64,000 nucleotides of DNA from Natrinema pellirubrum DSM 15624 (GTDB lineage: Archaea > Halobacteriota > Halobacteria > Halobacteriales > Natrialbaceae). The DNA is taken from positions 992,001 through 1,056,000 of the forward strand of contig NC_019962.1 of the NCBI RefSeq assembly GCF_000230735.2, in the 5' to 3' direction. The stretch's first letter is position 1, and each line of letters opens with the position of its first letter. This document shows, piece after piece, positions 43,612 to 52,008 of this stretch. A program made the position numbers and the translations under genes. Under the pieces are notes generated by a model, which was given only the letters and a program-made list of their open reading frames with translations, made no database searches and was not told where the DNA came from.

Positions 43612-43836
43612 TCAGCGGCCGTAAATGAGCCGGTGGCCGAGGTCGTCGATCCGATCGGTCACGCGGCCGATCCACGCGCCCGGCGAGACGCGCCGGAGTG
43701 TCTCGTCGTCGACCTCGATCGCGTCCTCGCCGAACGGGTCGCGAGCGTCGTCCCCGTCATCCTCGTCGCTCGAGGCGACGTCGACGACCGTCGACATCGA
43801 ACACCGGCCACAGGCTTCGGTCCGTTTGCTCCCCAT
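43612..43836 (-). CDS. Small acidic protein with N-terminal CxxC
   Basis: A 74-residue protein starting MGSKRTEACGRCSMSTVVDV, with one CGRC pair, an acidic middle and a helical C-terminal part (GAWIGRVTDRIDDLGHRLIYGR). One CxxC pair could form half of a zinc site in a dimer. No family is recognised. ATG at 43836. Confidence 0.55.
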   Translation of the reverse strand: MGSKRTEACGRCSMSTVVDVASSDEDDGDDARDPFGEDAIEVDDETLRRVSPGAWIGRVTDRIDDLGHRLIYGR

Positions 43837-43951
43837 GGTAACGCCTTACACGAAGAAACAGCTCCGGCGGCTAAAGCCTACCGCTCGAGCGCCGCAGCGC
43901 CGGCTCGCCGTCCACCGACGGGTATTTGATATTCCGAGCGCAACGAGTGGT

Positions 43952-44038
43952 ATGCGAAACCCCGTCACGGACCCGACCGGAACCGAGCCGACGCCGGATC
44001 GCGACCGAACCAGCCCGCGGCCCGTCGCCGCGCGATGA
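43952..44038 (+). CDS. Possible 28-codon leader peptide coupled to the next gene
   Basis: An ATG at 43952 lies about 25 nt after the TATA-like tatttgatat at 43923-43932, where a leaderless transcript would begin. It opens a 28-codon frame (MRNPVTDPTGTEPTPDRDRT...) whose TGA overlaps the ATG of the following 202-residue gene (ATGA). The composition is Thr/Pro/Arg-rich, not clearly protein-like. It may be a real micro-ORF, or simply lie in the leader. Confidence 0.35.
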   Translation: MRNPVTDPTGTEPTPDRDRTSPRPVAAR

Positions 44039-44643
44039 GCGACGAGCGGGCGCCGGCGGAACTACCGGCCGAAATCCGCGAGGCGGTCCCCGACTGGGAG
44101 GACGAGTACCTCGACCGGGTGTCCGACCGACTGCTGTACAACTACGACCTCGAGAAGGACCACCGGGCCGGCGGCGAGCGCTGGGACCTCTACGGGAAGC
44201 TGCGGGTCCGAAGTCAGAAACAGTTCTTCCACCCGGCGCTGTCCTACGCCGACCACGAGGCCGAGGAGTACCTCTTCGCCCGTCGGGAGTCCCGGCCGAC
44301 GGTCGCGGAACTCGAGCGACTCGTCGATCTGGGCCACGACCTCGCGGACGAGCGGGTCGTCCCCGACGAGGAACACTTCGGCACGGACTTCTCGTTCGTC
44401 CTCGTCGCGGACGAGATTTCCGACGACGTCCGGGAGTTCGTTTCGGGCTTTCGCGATCGGACTCTCCTGAAGTTCGGCTATCACGGCCACTACGAGGTGA
44501 ACCTCGTCGTCGTGGTCCCCGAGAAGGAGGACCACGTCGCCAGCGAGGCCGCCGACGTGGCCGAGGCGTTTACCCTCTGGGACGACGTGACGACGCCCGA
44601 CGAGGGCCTTCTCTCGCGGTTCGCGAAGCGGTTCTGGCAGTAA
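44035..44643 (+). CDS. Haloarchaeal hypothetical protein
   Basis: A 202-residue acidic soluble protein I cannot name. It has mixed helix and strand with the conserved-looking blocks DLEKDHRAGGERWDLYGKL, FFHPALSYADHEAEEYLFA and LLKFGYHGHYEVNLVVVVPEK; the last resembles an internal beta-alpha core. No metal or catalytic signature is clear. It starts 4 nt inside the preceding micro-ORF. The 217 nt after it, up to cstA, hold no gene I can support. Confidence 0.68.
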   Translation: MSDERAPAELPAEIREAVPDWEDEYLDRVSDRLLYNYDLEKDHRAGGERWDLYGKLRVRSQKQFFHPALSYADHEAEEYLFARRESRPTVAELERLVDLGHDLADERVVPDEEHFGTDFSFVLVADEISDDVREFVSGFRDRTLLKFGYHGHYEVNLVVVVPEKEDHVASEAADVAEAFTLWDDVTTPDEGLLSRFAKRFWQ

Positions 44644-44860
44644 CCGGCGGGCCCGTTTTCGCTCGGACGGCAACGTCGACGACACGAGATCAGTCACCGC
44701 CGTCCGCGACGATTTCGGAGCGATCGTTCGAACCCACAGTCGGCGGTGTGAGTCGCCGACGGATGTACGGGTCGCAGACGGCTGCGAGTCCCGAGTGACT
44801 CGAGACGCGGTACTGTCGGTCTACGAGACACGGCGAAAGAACGGATCGGCGAGGACGACG

Positions 44861-46711
44861 TCAGTCGTCGCCGGGTTCGGCGGCGGGCGTCTCGGGGCCG
44901 CGACGGACGCGACTGATGTTCCGGTAGCCCAGCCTGACGAGCGCGAGCGCGAGGCCGATGAGAACGAGGCCAAGCGCCATCTGCACGACCGCGGAGAGTT
45001 GCTCGCTGAGAGTTCCTGCACCGCCCTCGATCAGGTTCAGATAGAGGTTCTCGTAGAACACCAGAATCGAGAGCCCGAGGACGGTGATCGTGACCATGAC
45101 GGCCATCGGGACGCCGGTCGAGACGAGCTGTTTGCTGTCGTCCCAGTTGGCCAGCCAGACGGTCGCGGTCAGCAGGGCAAGCGCGGCCAGCAGCTGGTTC
45201 GCACCGCCGAACAGCTGCCAGAGGACGACCCACTGCCCGGAGATAACCAGCAGGTACGCCGGGACGGCCTGGACGATCGGGTTGGTGTACCGGCCGCGGA
45301 CGAACGATCGCGGGTCCGCGTTCAGGCCCGTGTCGGTCCGTCCGGCGGGCGTGCCGACGATCTCTTCCATCATGTACCGGCCGAGGCGGACGGCCGTGTC
45401 GGTCGAGGTCAGCAGGAAGCTACAGAGGACCAGCGCCATGAACACGGCGCCGGCGGTCTCGGGGACGCCGAAACTCGTGAGGATGATGCCGCCGCCCGAG
45501 GCGAAGTTCGGCAGAGCGGCACCGATGCCGCCGCCGACGTCGGGCGCGCCCCACACGGCGAGCGTCGAGAGCGCGACCGCGGCCAGCAGGCCCTCACCGA
45601 GCATGCCGCCGTAGCCGATCAGGCGGGCGTCGGTCTCCTTGTCGAGCTGTTTGGCCGTGGTCCCCGAGGAGACCAGCGAATGGAACCCGCTGATCGTCCC
45701 ACAGGCGATCGTGATGAAAAGCAGCGGGAACAGCGGCGCGTAGCCGGCCGCTTCCGCGCCCCAGAACCCTTCGAACGCGGCGATCGAGCTGTCGATGACG
45801 AGGTCCTGATTGGCCGTCCCGAAGAACGTGCCGACGATGACCGCGAGGGTCGCACCACCGACACCGGCGTACAGCAGGAACGACGACAGGTAGTCACGCG
45901 GCTGGAGCAACACCCACACCGGAAGCGCGCTCGCGACCGCCGCGTAGACCAGAATTATCGGCACCCAGCCGGCGGTGTTGCCGCCGCCGATTCCCTCGAG
46001 CGCCGCGGCACCGGGCACCCAGCTCCCGTCACCGCCGAACAGCACGATGGTGCCCGAGGAATAGTCGCCGGCGAAGAGCGCGAGCGGGTACTCGAGGCCG
46101 ACCCAGACGGCCGCGAAGACCCCGGCGACGAACAGTATCGTCCCCGGGATGAACGGGCCGTTGAACTGGTAGAGGTAGACCCCGAAGGCCAGCGCCAGCC
46201 CGATATACAGCAGCGACGCCGTCACGACCTGTGGATAGGCGTTGAAGACGATCCCGACGACCAGTGCGAAGACGGCGACGACGAGGATGATCGTCAGGAA
46301 CGCGAACCACAGCAGCATGTTCTTCCCGCTCTCGCCGACGTACTCCCCGATCATGTAGCCGATCGACTTCCCCTCGTGGCGCAGACTGCCCGACAGCGAG
46401 ACGAAGTCGTGGACGGCGCCCATCAGCGGGTTCCCGATGGCGATCCACAGCAGCGCGGGCACCCAGCCCCAGATCGCTCCGGCCGTGATCGGTCCCACGA
46501 TCGGTGCCCCACCGGCGATACTCGAGTAGTGATGTCCCAACAGAACCGGTTTCTTCGACGGGACGTACTCCTGTCCGTCCTCGTACTTGTGTGCCGGTGT
46601 CTCCGCGTCTTCGTCGAGTTCGACGAAACGCGTCAAATATCGGGAATAACCCACGTACCCCACAGTGAACGTTACCAGCACTGCCGCGATGATCCATATG
46701 ACCTGTGTCAT
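44861..46711 (-). CDS. cstA: Carbon starvation protein A (peptide/pyruvate transporter family)
   Basis: A 616-residue membrane protein with about 16 helices. CstA-family transporters import peptides or pyruvate when carbon is short. Signature blocks are KKPVLLGHHYSSIAGGAPIVGPI near residue 57, HEGKSIGYMIGEYVG near 110, and YAPLFPLLFITIACGTISGFHSLVSSGTT mid-protein. Compared with the 701-residue E. coli protein it lacks part of the C-terminal region. The ATG at 46711 has an AGAGGTACC sequence just upstream. The long AT-rich upstream region suggests regulated transcription. Confidence 0.93.
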   Translation of the reverse strand: MTQVIWIIAAVLVTFTVGYVGYSRYLTRFVELDEDAETPAHKYEDGQEYVPSKKPVLLGHHYSSIAGGAPIVGPITAGAIWGWVPALLWIAIGNPLMGAVHDFVSLSGSLRHEGKSIGYMIGEYVGESGKNMLLWFAFLTIILVVAVFALVVGIVFNAYPQVVTASLLYIGLALAFGVYLYQFNGPFIPGTILFVAGVFAAVWVGLEYPLALFAGDYSSGTIVLFGGDGSWVPGAAALEGIGGGNTAGWVPIILVYAAVASALPVWVLLQPRDYLSSFLLYAGVGGATLAVIVGTFFGTANQDLVIDSSIAAFEGFWGAEAAGYAPLFPLLFITIACGTISGFHSLVSSGTTAKQLDKETDARLIGYGGMLGEGLLAAVALSTLAVWGAPDVGGGIGAALPNFASGGGIILTSFGVPETAGAVFMALVLCSFLLTSTDTAVRLGRYMMEEIVGTPAGRTDTGLNADPRSFVRGRYTNPIVQAVPAYLLVISGQWVVLWQLFGGANQLLAALALLTATVWLANWDDSKQLVSTGVPMAVMVTITVLGLSILVFYENLYLNLIEGGAGTLSEQLSAVVQMALGLVLIGLALALVRLGYRNISRVRRGPETPAAEPGDD

Positions 46712-46924
46712 GGTACCTCTAGACAAATACAGTGTGATGTATGATCTTAATTGTTGTTTGTTTACGTCCCGATATACTCCGCATCTGTAACCTTATACAG
46801 CATATATTGCTGGTGATATTGTCGGAGTCATAGACAAATATCGAAGTGGAACGTTGATACGCGAGATCGGTGACGGGTCGTCCCGTAACGCAGCCTCGTG
46901 TCGCAGGTAACGGGCCCGACCGCG
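46712..46924 (-). promoter_or_regulatory. cstA upstream region with dyad and spaced direct repeat
   Basis: An unusually AT-rich 213-nt spacer. It contains CAGCA-tatat-TGCTG at 46798-46812, a perfect 5-bp dyad, and two copies of tagacaaata at 46720-46729 and 46831-46840, 111 bp apart. Several TATA-like stretches occur (for example 46741-46765). They look like regulator sites for the starvation-type transporter; no known binding protein can be assigned. Confidence 0.45.
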
Positions 46925-47995
46925 TCACTCCTCGAGGACGGCCTCGAGCGCGTCCATCGTTCGCTCGACCCGGTCGACCCGGGCGTTGTGTCCCATGTGG
47001 CCGACCCGGAGGACGTCGGCAGCAAGGTCGCCGAGCCCGGTCGCGAGGACGATATCGTGATCGTCGGCCAGCGTCCGTTGCAGTTCCTCGGCCCGACCGG
47101 GGACCTCGAGTGCGGTCACCGTCGGCGACGACTGTGCGCCGTCGGGGTAAATCGACAGCCCGAGGTCGGCGGCTCGCTCGCGACACCGTTGTGCGGCCCG
47201 CTCGTGGCGCTCGAAGACGGTCTCGAGTCCCTCTTCGAGCAGCAGGTCGATTGCAGCACCGAGTCCGTAGAGGTTCGACGACAGGTGCGTGTAGGGGAAC
47301 CACTCCTCGTCGGCGGCGTCGCGCCAGGGCTCGAGATCGGTGTAGAAGCCGCGGGTCTCGAACGATTCGATCTTCGCCCAGGCGCGGTCGCTGACCGAGG
47401 CGACGGTTAGGCCCGGCGGCGCGCTGAAACACTTCTGGGAGGCTCCGAGACAAACGTCCATCCGGTCGGTCGGTACCGCCGTGCCACCAAGCGAGGAGAC
47501 GGCGTCGACGACGCTGATGACGCCGTGGTCCTCGAGCAGGGCCAGCACCGGCTCGAGGTCGTTCAGGACGCCGGTCGGCGTCTCGCAGTGGACCATCGTC
47601 GCCACGTCGAACGAGCCCTCCTCGAGGCGGGACTCGACGGCCGCGAGATCGATCGGATCGCGCCACGAGGAGTCACAGACGACGGCCTCGCCGTCGTAGC
47701 TCTCGACGAAGTCCGCGAAGCCCTCGCCGTAGGGGCCGTTGGCGATACACAGTACCCGGTCGCCGGGTTCGACCAGCGAGGCGACCGCGGCCTCGAGGCC
47801 GAGGATGCCCTCGCCGCCAAGGATCACGATATCGTCGTCGCCGTAGATCGCCCCGAGGTCGTCGGTCAGTTCTCGATAGAACTCGAAGAATTCGGGCTCG
47901 ACGTCGGGGTTGGGCGTCGGTTCGGCCATCCGGTCGCGGACAGCGGCCGGCACCGCGGTCGGCCCCGGCGTCATGCGGAGTCGGTCGTCGCTCAT
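46925..47995 (-). CDS. Class V aminotransferase (alanine-glyoxylate/serine-pyruvate family)
   Basis: A 356-residue PLP enzyme of fold type I. The N-terminal RMTPGPTAVPAAVRDRM block is typical of serine-pyruvate/alanine-glyoxylate aminotransferases. ILGGEGILGLEAAVASL binds the cofactor phosphate, SVVDAVSSLGGT holds the PLP-pyridine Asp, and the Schiff-base Lys lies in LGASQKCFSAPPGL. The ATG at 47995 is used; one nine codons upstream (48022) is equally possible. Exact amino donor and acceptor are not determinable. Confidence 0.88.
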   Translation of the reverse strand: MSDDRLRMTPGPTAVPAAVRDRMAEPTPNPDVEPEFFEFYRELTDDLGAIYGDDDIVILGGEGILGLEAAVASLVEPGDRVLCIANGPYGEGFADFVESYDGEAVVCDSSWRDPIDLAAVESRLEEGSFDVATMVHCETPTGVLNDLEPVLALLEDHGVISVVDAVSSLGGTAVPTDRMDVCLGASQKCFSAPPGLTVASVSDRAWAKIESFETRGFYTDLEPWRDAADEEWFPYTHLSSNLYGLGAAIDLLLEEGLETVFERHERAAQRCRERAADLGLSIYPDGAQSSPTVTALEVPGRAEELQRTLADDHDIVLATGLGDLAADVLRVGHMGHNARVDRVERTMDALEAVLEE

Positions 47996-48145
47996 ATCGG
48001 GACTACCGGCACGTTCGGTCATAAACCGCTCGAGAGTGGTCCGGAACACCCCCGGGGAGTCTCGAGCGGGCGGGAAAACGGGTATCAGTCGGGCCCTCGT
48101 CGGTTGGACCGAGTCACAATGGGAAGCGGTCTCTCTTCGCGCACA

Positions 48146-48784
48146 ATGGGTGAACGGCGAATCGACCACCCCTGCTTTGCGGCCCTCTATGACCGGTGTA
48201 TGCCGGACCGGCTGCTGGTCGGCCCTCACCGTGAGTATCTCGCGGCCGATCTCTCGGGACGGGTCCTCGACCTCGGCGCGGGGACGGGCGCGATGATTCC
48301 CTACGTCGCCGCGGGCGGCGACGACGACCTCGAGTACCATGCCGTCGAGCCGGACCCGAACATGCGCCGTCGGGCGGCGGCGACGGCCGACCGATCGGCC
48401 CTGCGGACCCATCTCCGGGACGACCGCGCGGAGTCGCTGCCGTACGTCGACGATGCGTTCGAGACCGTGATCTCGAGTCTGGTCTTCTGTACGATCGGGG
48501 AGCCGGACCGAGCGCTGGACGAGGTCGCCCGCGTGCTGGCGCCGGGCGGGGAGCTGCGCTTTCTCGAACACGTCCGTAACGACGGCTGGCGCGCGCGGGT
48601 ACAGGACCGACTGAACCCCATCTGGGAGCGGGCTGCAGGCGGCTGTCAACTGAACCGCGAGACCGTCGAGCGGTTCGTCGGCCACGACGCGTTCGACGTC
48701 CTCGAGATCGAACGCACCCGGGTCGGTGTCCTTCCGGCGACGCCGATCGTACGGGGCCGGCTCCGAAGACGGCGGGAGTCCTGA
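48146..48784 (+). CDS. Class I SAM-dependent methyltransferase
   Basis: A 212-residue methyltransferase. Motif I is RVLDLGAGTGAMIPYVAAGG near residues 38-58, followed by the acidic YHAVEPDPNMRRRA, motif II ESLPYVDDAFETVISSLVFCTI and motif III VLAPGGELRFLEHVR. It is related to UbiE/phospholipid methyltransferase-like enzymes, but the substrate is unknown. ATG codons at 48146 and 48119 are both plausible. Confidence 0.85.
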   Translation: MGERRIDHPCFAALYDRCMPDRLLVGPHREYLAADLSGRVLDLGAGTGAMIPYVAAGGDDDLEYHAVEPDPNMRRRAAATADRSALRTHLRDDRAESLPYVDDAFETVISSLVFCTIGEPDRALDEVARVLAPGGELRFLEHVRNDGWRARVQDRLNPIWERAAGGCQLNRETVERFVGHDAFDVLEIERTRVGVLPATPIVRGRLRRRRES

Positions 48785-48801
48785 TCGAGCGGCACTCGCG
48801 G

Positions 48802-49578
48802 CTACCGGATCGCCTTGGGGATGCGCTCGATGACGTCGGTCGCCACGACGCCGGGGCCGTACTCCGCGGTCGCGAGTTCGCCGGTCTTGCCGAGGATCCA
48901 CGCGCCCAACTCGGCGGCCTCCCGGCGGTCGGTCCCCTGCCCGAGCAGCGAGGCCGTGATTCCGGCCATCGTATCGCCGGTGCCGGCGACGGTCATGGCC
49001 GACGTACCGGTCTCATTTTTGATCCGCTCGCCGGCGGCGACGATCTCGTCGACCCCGCCCGTGAGCGTGACGACCGCACCGGTCTCCTCGGAAAATGCCT
49101 CGAGTGAGCCGTAGGCCTCATAGATCGGGTCATCTTCGGAGTCACTGGGCGTCAGGATCACGTTCGAGAGGTCGGCCTCGAGGGCGGGTTCGATCGCCAG
49201 CGCATCGACGACAGTCGGCGTCTCCATGCGGTCGACCGCCTCTCGGACCGCGTCGGGATCGGCGTCGACGAGGCCGGGGCCGATCACGACGGCGTCGGCC
49301 CACTCGGCCATCTCGAGCGTCCGTTCGATCGCGCCGTCGGAGAAGGCGTCGTGTCCGTAGCGGTCGACGAGCAGGTTCGGTGAGTGACCCGCGACGACCT
49401 CGTAGATCGGTTCGGGGACGACCGCCCGGACGTGGTCGGAGCCGGTCCGCAGCGCCGCACGCCCGGCCAGCGCGGGCTGGTTCGGATACGCGACGCTGCC
49501 GCCGACGATACCGACGCAGCCGTTGTCCCGTCCAGTGTCGTCGCTGACGTTCGAGAGCGTTTGCTGGAGGCGACCCAT
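48802..49578 (-). CDS. nnrD: NAD(P)H-hydrate dehydratase (ADP/ATP-dependent)
   Basis: A ribokinase-fold repair enzyme that restores damaged NAD(P)HX. The 258-residue protein has the GCVGIVGGSVAYPNQPALAGRAALRTGSDHV block, the VVIGPGLVDADPD motif, and the nucleotide-binding GTGDTMAGI near the C-terminus with the catalytic Asp. In many archaea this domain is fused to the epimerase NnrE; here it stands alone. The ATG at 49578 is chosen because the frame further upstream shows shadow composition. Confidence 0.88.
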   Translation of the reverse strand: MGRLQQTLSNVSDDTGRDNGCVGIVGGSVAYPNQPALAGRAALRTGSDHVRAVVPEPIYEVVAGHSPNLLVDRYGHDAFSDGAIERTLEMAEWADAVVIGPGLVDADPDAVREAVDRMETPTVVDALAIEPALEADLSNVILTPSDSEDDPIYEAYGSLEAFSEETGAVVTLTGGVDEIVAAGERIKNETGTSAMTVAGTGDTMAGITASLLGQGTDRREAAELGAWILGKTGELATAEYGPGVVATDVIERIPKAIR

Positions 49579-49684
49579 ATCTTCCCTCCCGAGCGGTCCC
49601 GTGTAGCCGTTCGGCAGGCGAGTTCCGGTTTGTGGCCAGCACCGACGCCGGAAGCTAATATGGATCGCCGTCGTAGCTCGAGCC

Positions 49685-50305
49685 ATGTTCGAGGACAGAA
49701 CCGACGCCGGCGACCGCCTCGCCGCAGCGCTCGTGGATCGTGGCCTCGACGTCGACGTCGTCCTCGGGATCCCTCGCGGTGCCTTGCCCGTCGCGCGGCC
49801 GGTCGCCGACGCGCTCGCGGCCGACATCGACGTGGTCGTCGCTCGTAAATTGGGTGCGCCGGAAAACCCCGAGGTGGCCCTGGGTGCCGTCGCCAGCGAC
49901 GGCAGCGTCTGGTACAACGACGGCCTGCTCGAGCGGCTCGATCCCGACGACGCCTACCTCGAGGAGATCCGAACCGAGGAAGCCGCGAACGCCCGCGAGA
50001 AGGCCGACCGCTACCGCGAGGGTGACGGGCTGCCGGAGCTGGCGGGAAAACGCGTGCTGGTCGTCGACGATGGCGTCGCGACCGGCGCGACCGCGACCGC
50101 CTGCCTCCGACAGGTCCGCGAGGCCGGCCCGGAGTGGGTCGGGCTCGCCGTCCCCGTCGGCTCCCCGCGCGCGATCGACGACCTCGAGCGGGAGGCCGAC
50201 GAGATCATCGCGCTGGAGACGCCGGCCGATTTCCGCGCCGTCGGCCAGTACTACCGGACCTTCGGCCAGGTCAGTGACGACGAAGCGATCGAATACCTCG
50301 AGTGA
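49685..50305 (+). CDS. Phosphoribosyltransferase family protein
   Basis: A 206-residue type I PRTase-fold protein. The PRPP-binding motif is VLVVDDGVATGATATA, and the N-terminal LAAALVDRGLDVDVVLGIPRGALPVA has the PRTase hood-and-core start. VVARKLGAPENPEVALGAV is characteristic of a broadly distributed predicted PRTase subgroup that may act on nucleobases or as a regulator. No specific nucleobase can be assigned. A TATA-like gctaatatg near 49653-49661 precedes it. Confidence 0.87.
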   Translation: MFEDRTDAGDRLAAALVDRGLDVDVVLGIPRGALPVARPVADALAADIDVVVARKLGAPENPEVALGAVASDGSVWYNDGLLERLDPDDAYLEEIRTEEAANAREKADRYREGDGLPELAGKRVLVVDDGVATGATATACLRQVREAGPEWVGLAVPVGSPRAIDDLEREADEIIALETPADFRAVGQYYRTFGQVSDDEAIEYLE

Positions 50306-50424
50306 GACGGCCAAACAGCGATCGATCGGAACGAATTCCGAGCCACGCGGAAACGATAGAGGGCCGAAATCACGGGGCAACGAGTCTCGAGATTCGGCGA
50401 CAGTGGGCCGTTTCTACGGTCGTG

Positions 50425-51747
50425 TTACGGCCACAGGCCGCGCGCCTCGTGGGCCTCGGCGACCCGTTCGAGCGCGACGGCGTAGGCGGCGTCGCGCCAC
50501 GAGACGTCCGCCCGTTCGACCTCGTCTTTCAGGGCGGTCCAGGCCCGGACCATCTCGGTCTCGAGTTCCTCGTTGACCCGCTCGAGCGCCCACGCGCGGC
50601 GGTTGATGTCCTGGAGCCACTCGAAGTAGGAGACGGTGACGCCGCCCGCGTTCGCGAGGATGTCCGGGATTACGTGGATCCCGCGTTCCTCGAGGATGGT
50701 GTCGGCCGCGAACGTCGTCGGGCCGTTGGCACCTTCGACGACGATGTCCGCGGCGATGGCGTCGGCGTTGTCGGCGGTGATGACGTTGCCGATCGCGGCT
50801 GGGACCAGAACGTCGACGTCTAGCTCGAGCAATTCTTCGTTCGAGAGCCGGCGCGGACTGTCGTCCTCGGTGAGGCCGGCCGCGAACCGGGTGACGGCTT
50901 CGGGCTCCTCGTCGTGGGAGGGGATCGCCGCGACGTCGATCCCGTCGGGGTCGTAGACCCCGCCGTTGACGTCGCTGACGGCGACGACGGTCGCGCCCCA
51001 GTCGGCGAGCAGGCGGGCGGCGTTAGCACCGACGCTGCCGAAGCCCTGAACGGCGACGGTCGTCTCGGAGAGGGGGTAGTCGTAGTACTCGCAGGTCTCC
51101 CGGGTGACGATGGCGACGCTTCGTCCCGGCGCTTCCTCGCGGCCGTAACTGCCGCCGATGACGGGGGGTTTGCCGGTGACGACGCCGGGGATGGTCTCGC
51201 CTTCCTGCATACTGTAGGCGTCCATCAGCCACGCCATCGTCTGCGGATCGGTCCCCATGTCCGGCGCGGGGATGTCCGTCTTCGGCCCGATCACGTCGCG
51301 CAGTTCCTGTGCGAACCGCCGTGTGAGCCGTTCGGTCTCGTCGTCGCTCAGGCGCTTGGGGTCGACGACGATCCCGCCTTTCGCGCCGCCGAAGGGCAGA
51401 TCCATCACCGCACACTTCCAGGTCATCCACATCGAGAGCCCGACACACTCGTCGCGGGTCACGTCGGGATGATAGCGCAGCCCGCCCTTGAAGGGGCCAC
51501 GAACGCTGTCGTGTTTGGCCCGGTAGCCGGTGAAGACCTCGACCGATCCGTCGTCGCGCTCGAGGGGTACCGTTACCTCGTGGACCGACGCGGGGTGGCG
51601 CAGCCGCTCGAGGGCCGCGTCGTCGACGTCCAGTCGGGCGGCGGCACGATCGAGTTGCCGGCGTGCCGTCTCGAGTGCGGTTTCCGGGTCGGACGATTCA
51701 GCCGTTGCTTCCCGGTTCGACGGCGAAGAACGCTTTTGTGATGACAT
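50425..51747 (-). CDS. gdhA: Glutamate dehydrogenase
   Basis: A 440-residue Glu/Leu/Phe/Val dehydrogenase family enzyme converting 2-oxoglutarate plus ammonia to glutamate. [13 protein letters not shown] and the catalytic-lysine block [16 protein letters not shown] are intact. The Rossmann motif [17 protein letters not shown] binds NAD(P), and [14 protein letters not shown] is present. NAD versus NADP preference is not clear. The ATG at 51747 lies 2 nt after the stop of the small zinc protein gene upstream, so they form an operon. Confidence 0.95.
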   Translation of the reverse strand: MSSQKRSSPSNREATAESSDPETALETARRQLDRAAARLDVDDAALERLRHPASVHEVTVPLERDDGSVEVFTGYRAKHDSVRGPFKGGLRYHPDVTRDECVGLSMWMTWKCAVMDLPFGGAKGGIVVDPKRLSDDETERLTRRFAQELRDVIGPKTDIPAPDMGTDPQTMAWLMDAYSMQEGETIPGVVTGKPPVIGGSYGREEAPGRSVAIVTRETCEYYDYPLSETTVAVQGFGSVGANAARLLADWGATVVAVSDVNGGVYDPDGIDVAAIPSHDEEPEAVTRFAAGLTEDDSPRRLSNEELLELDVDVLVPAAIGNVITADNADAIAADIVVEGANGPTTFAADTILEERGIHVIPDILANAGGVTVSYFEWLQDINRRAWALERVNEELETEMVRAWTALKDEVERADVSWRDAAYAVALERVAEAHEARGLWP

Positions 51748-51749
51748 CG

Positions 51750-51896
51750 TTACTCGATCGGTGTGCGCCGGTTTCGCATTTCGGCCCCGCACTCGGGACA
51801 GGCGTCCGGCGCGGCAGCGCGGACGACAGTACCGCATTCAAAACACTCGTAGGTCGATTCCGTCTCGGGGTCGAGTTCGGCGTCTTTGTGTTGCAT
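51750..51896 (-). CDS. Rubrerythrin-like zinc-ribbon mini-protein upstream of gdhA
   Basis: A 48-residue protein with the sequence pattern [12 protein letters not shown]...[14 protein letters not shown]: two CxxC pairs like the rubredoxin-like domain of rubrerythrin, without the ferritin-like part. I recognise it as a conserved haloarchaeal family of unknown function. It ends 2 nt before gdhA, so both are probably on one mRNA. The ATG is at 51896; TATA-like sequence tattattcc on its strand lies near 51941-51950. Confidence 0.82.
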   Translation of the reverse strand: MQHKDAELDPETESTYECFECGTVVRAAAPDACPECGAEMRNRRTPIE

Positions 51897-52008
51897 GTGA
51901 GAGATGACGAGCGCGGCTGATCGTGCGTTCGTCGCACTTAGGAATAATAGGGATATTAGGATGAACCTATTCGTCAGATAGCTAGCGTCGGCGGTTAGTG
52001 GGGGTTCA

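Noticed and set aside
44690-44790. tRNA-like TTCGAAC loop near 44729
   Set aside because: The five bases on either side cannot pair to make a T-stem and no anticodon or acceptor stem fits; not a tRNA.
44795-46744. 649-residue plus-strand frame over cstA
   Set aside because: It is the complementary reading of the cstA gene, with charge-rich translation; cstA has clear membrane-transporter motifs.
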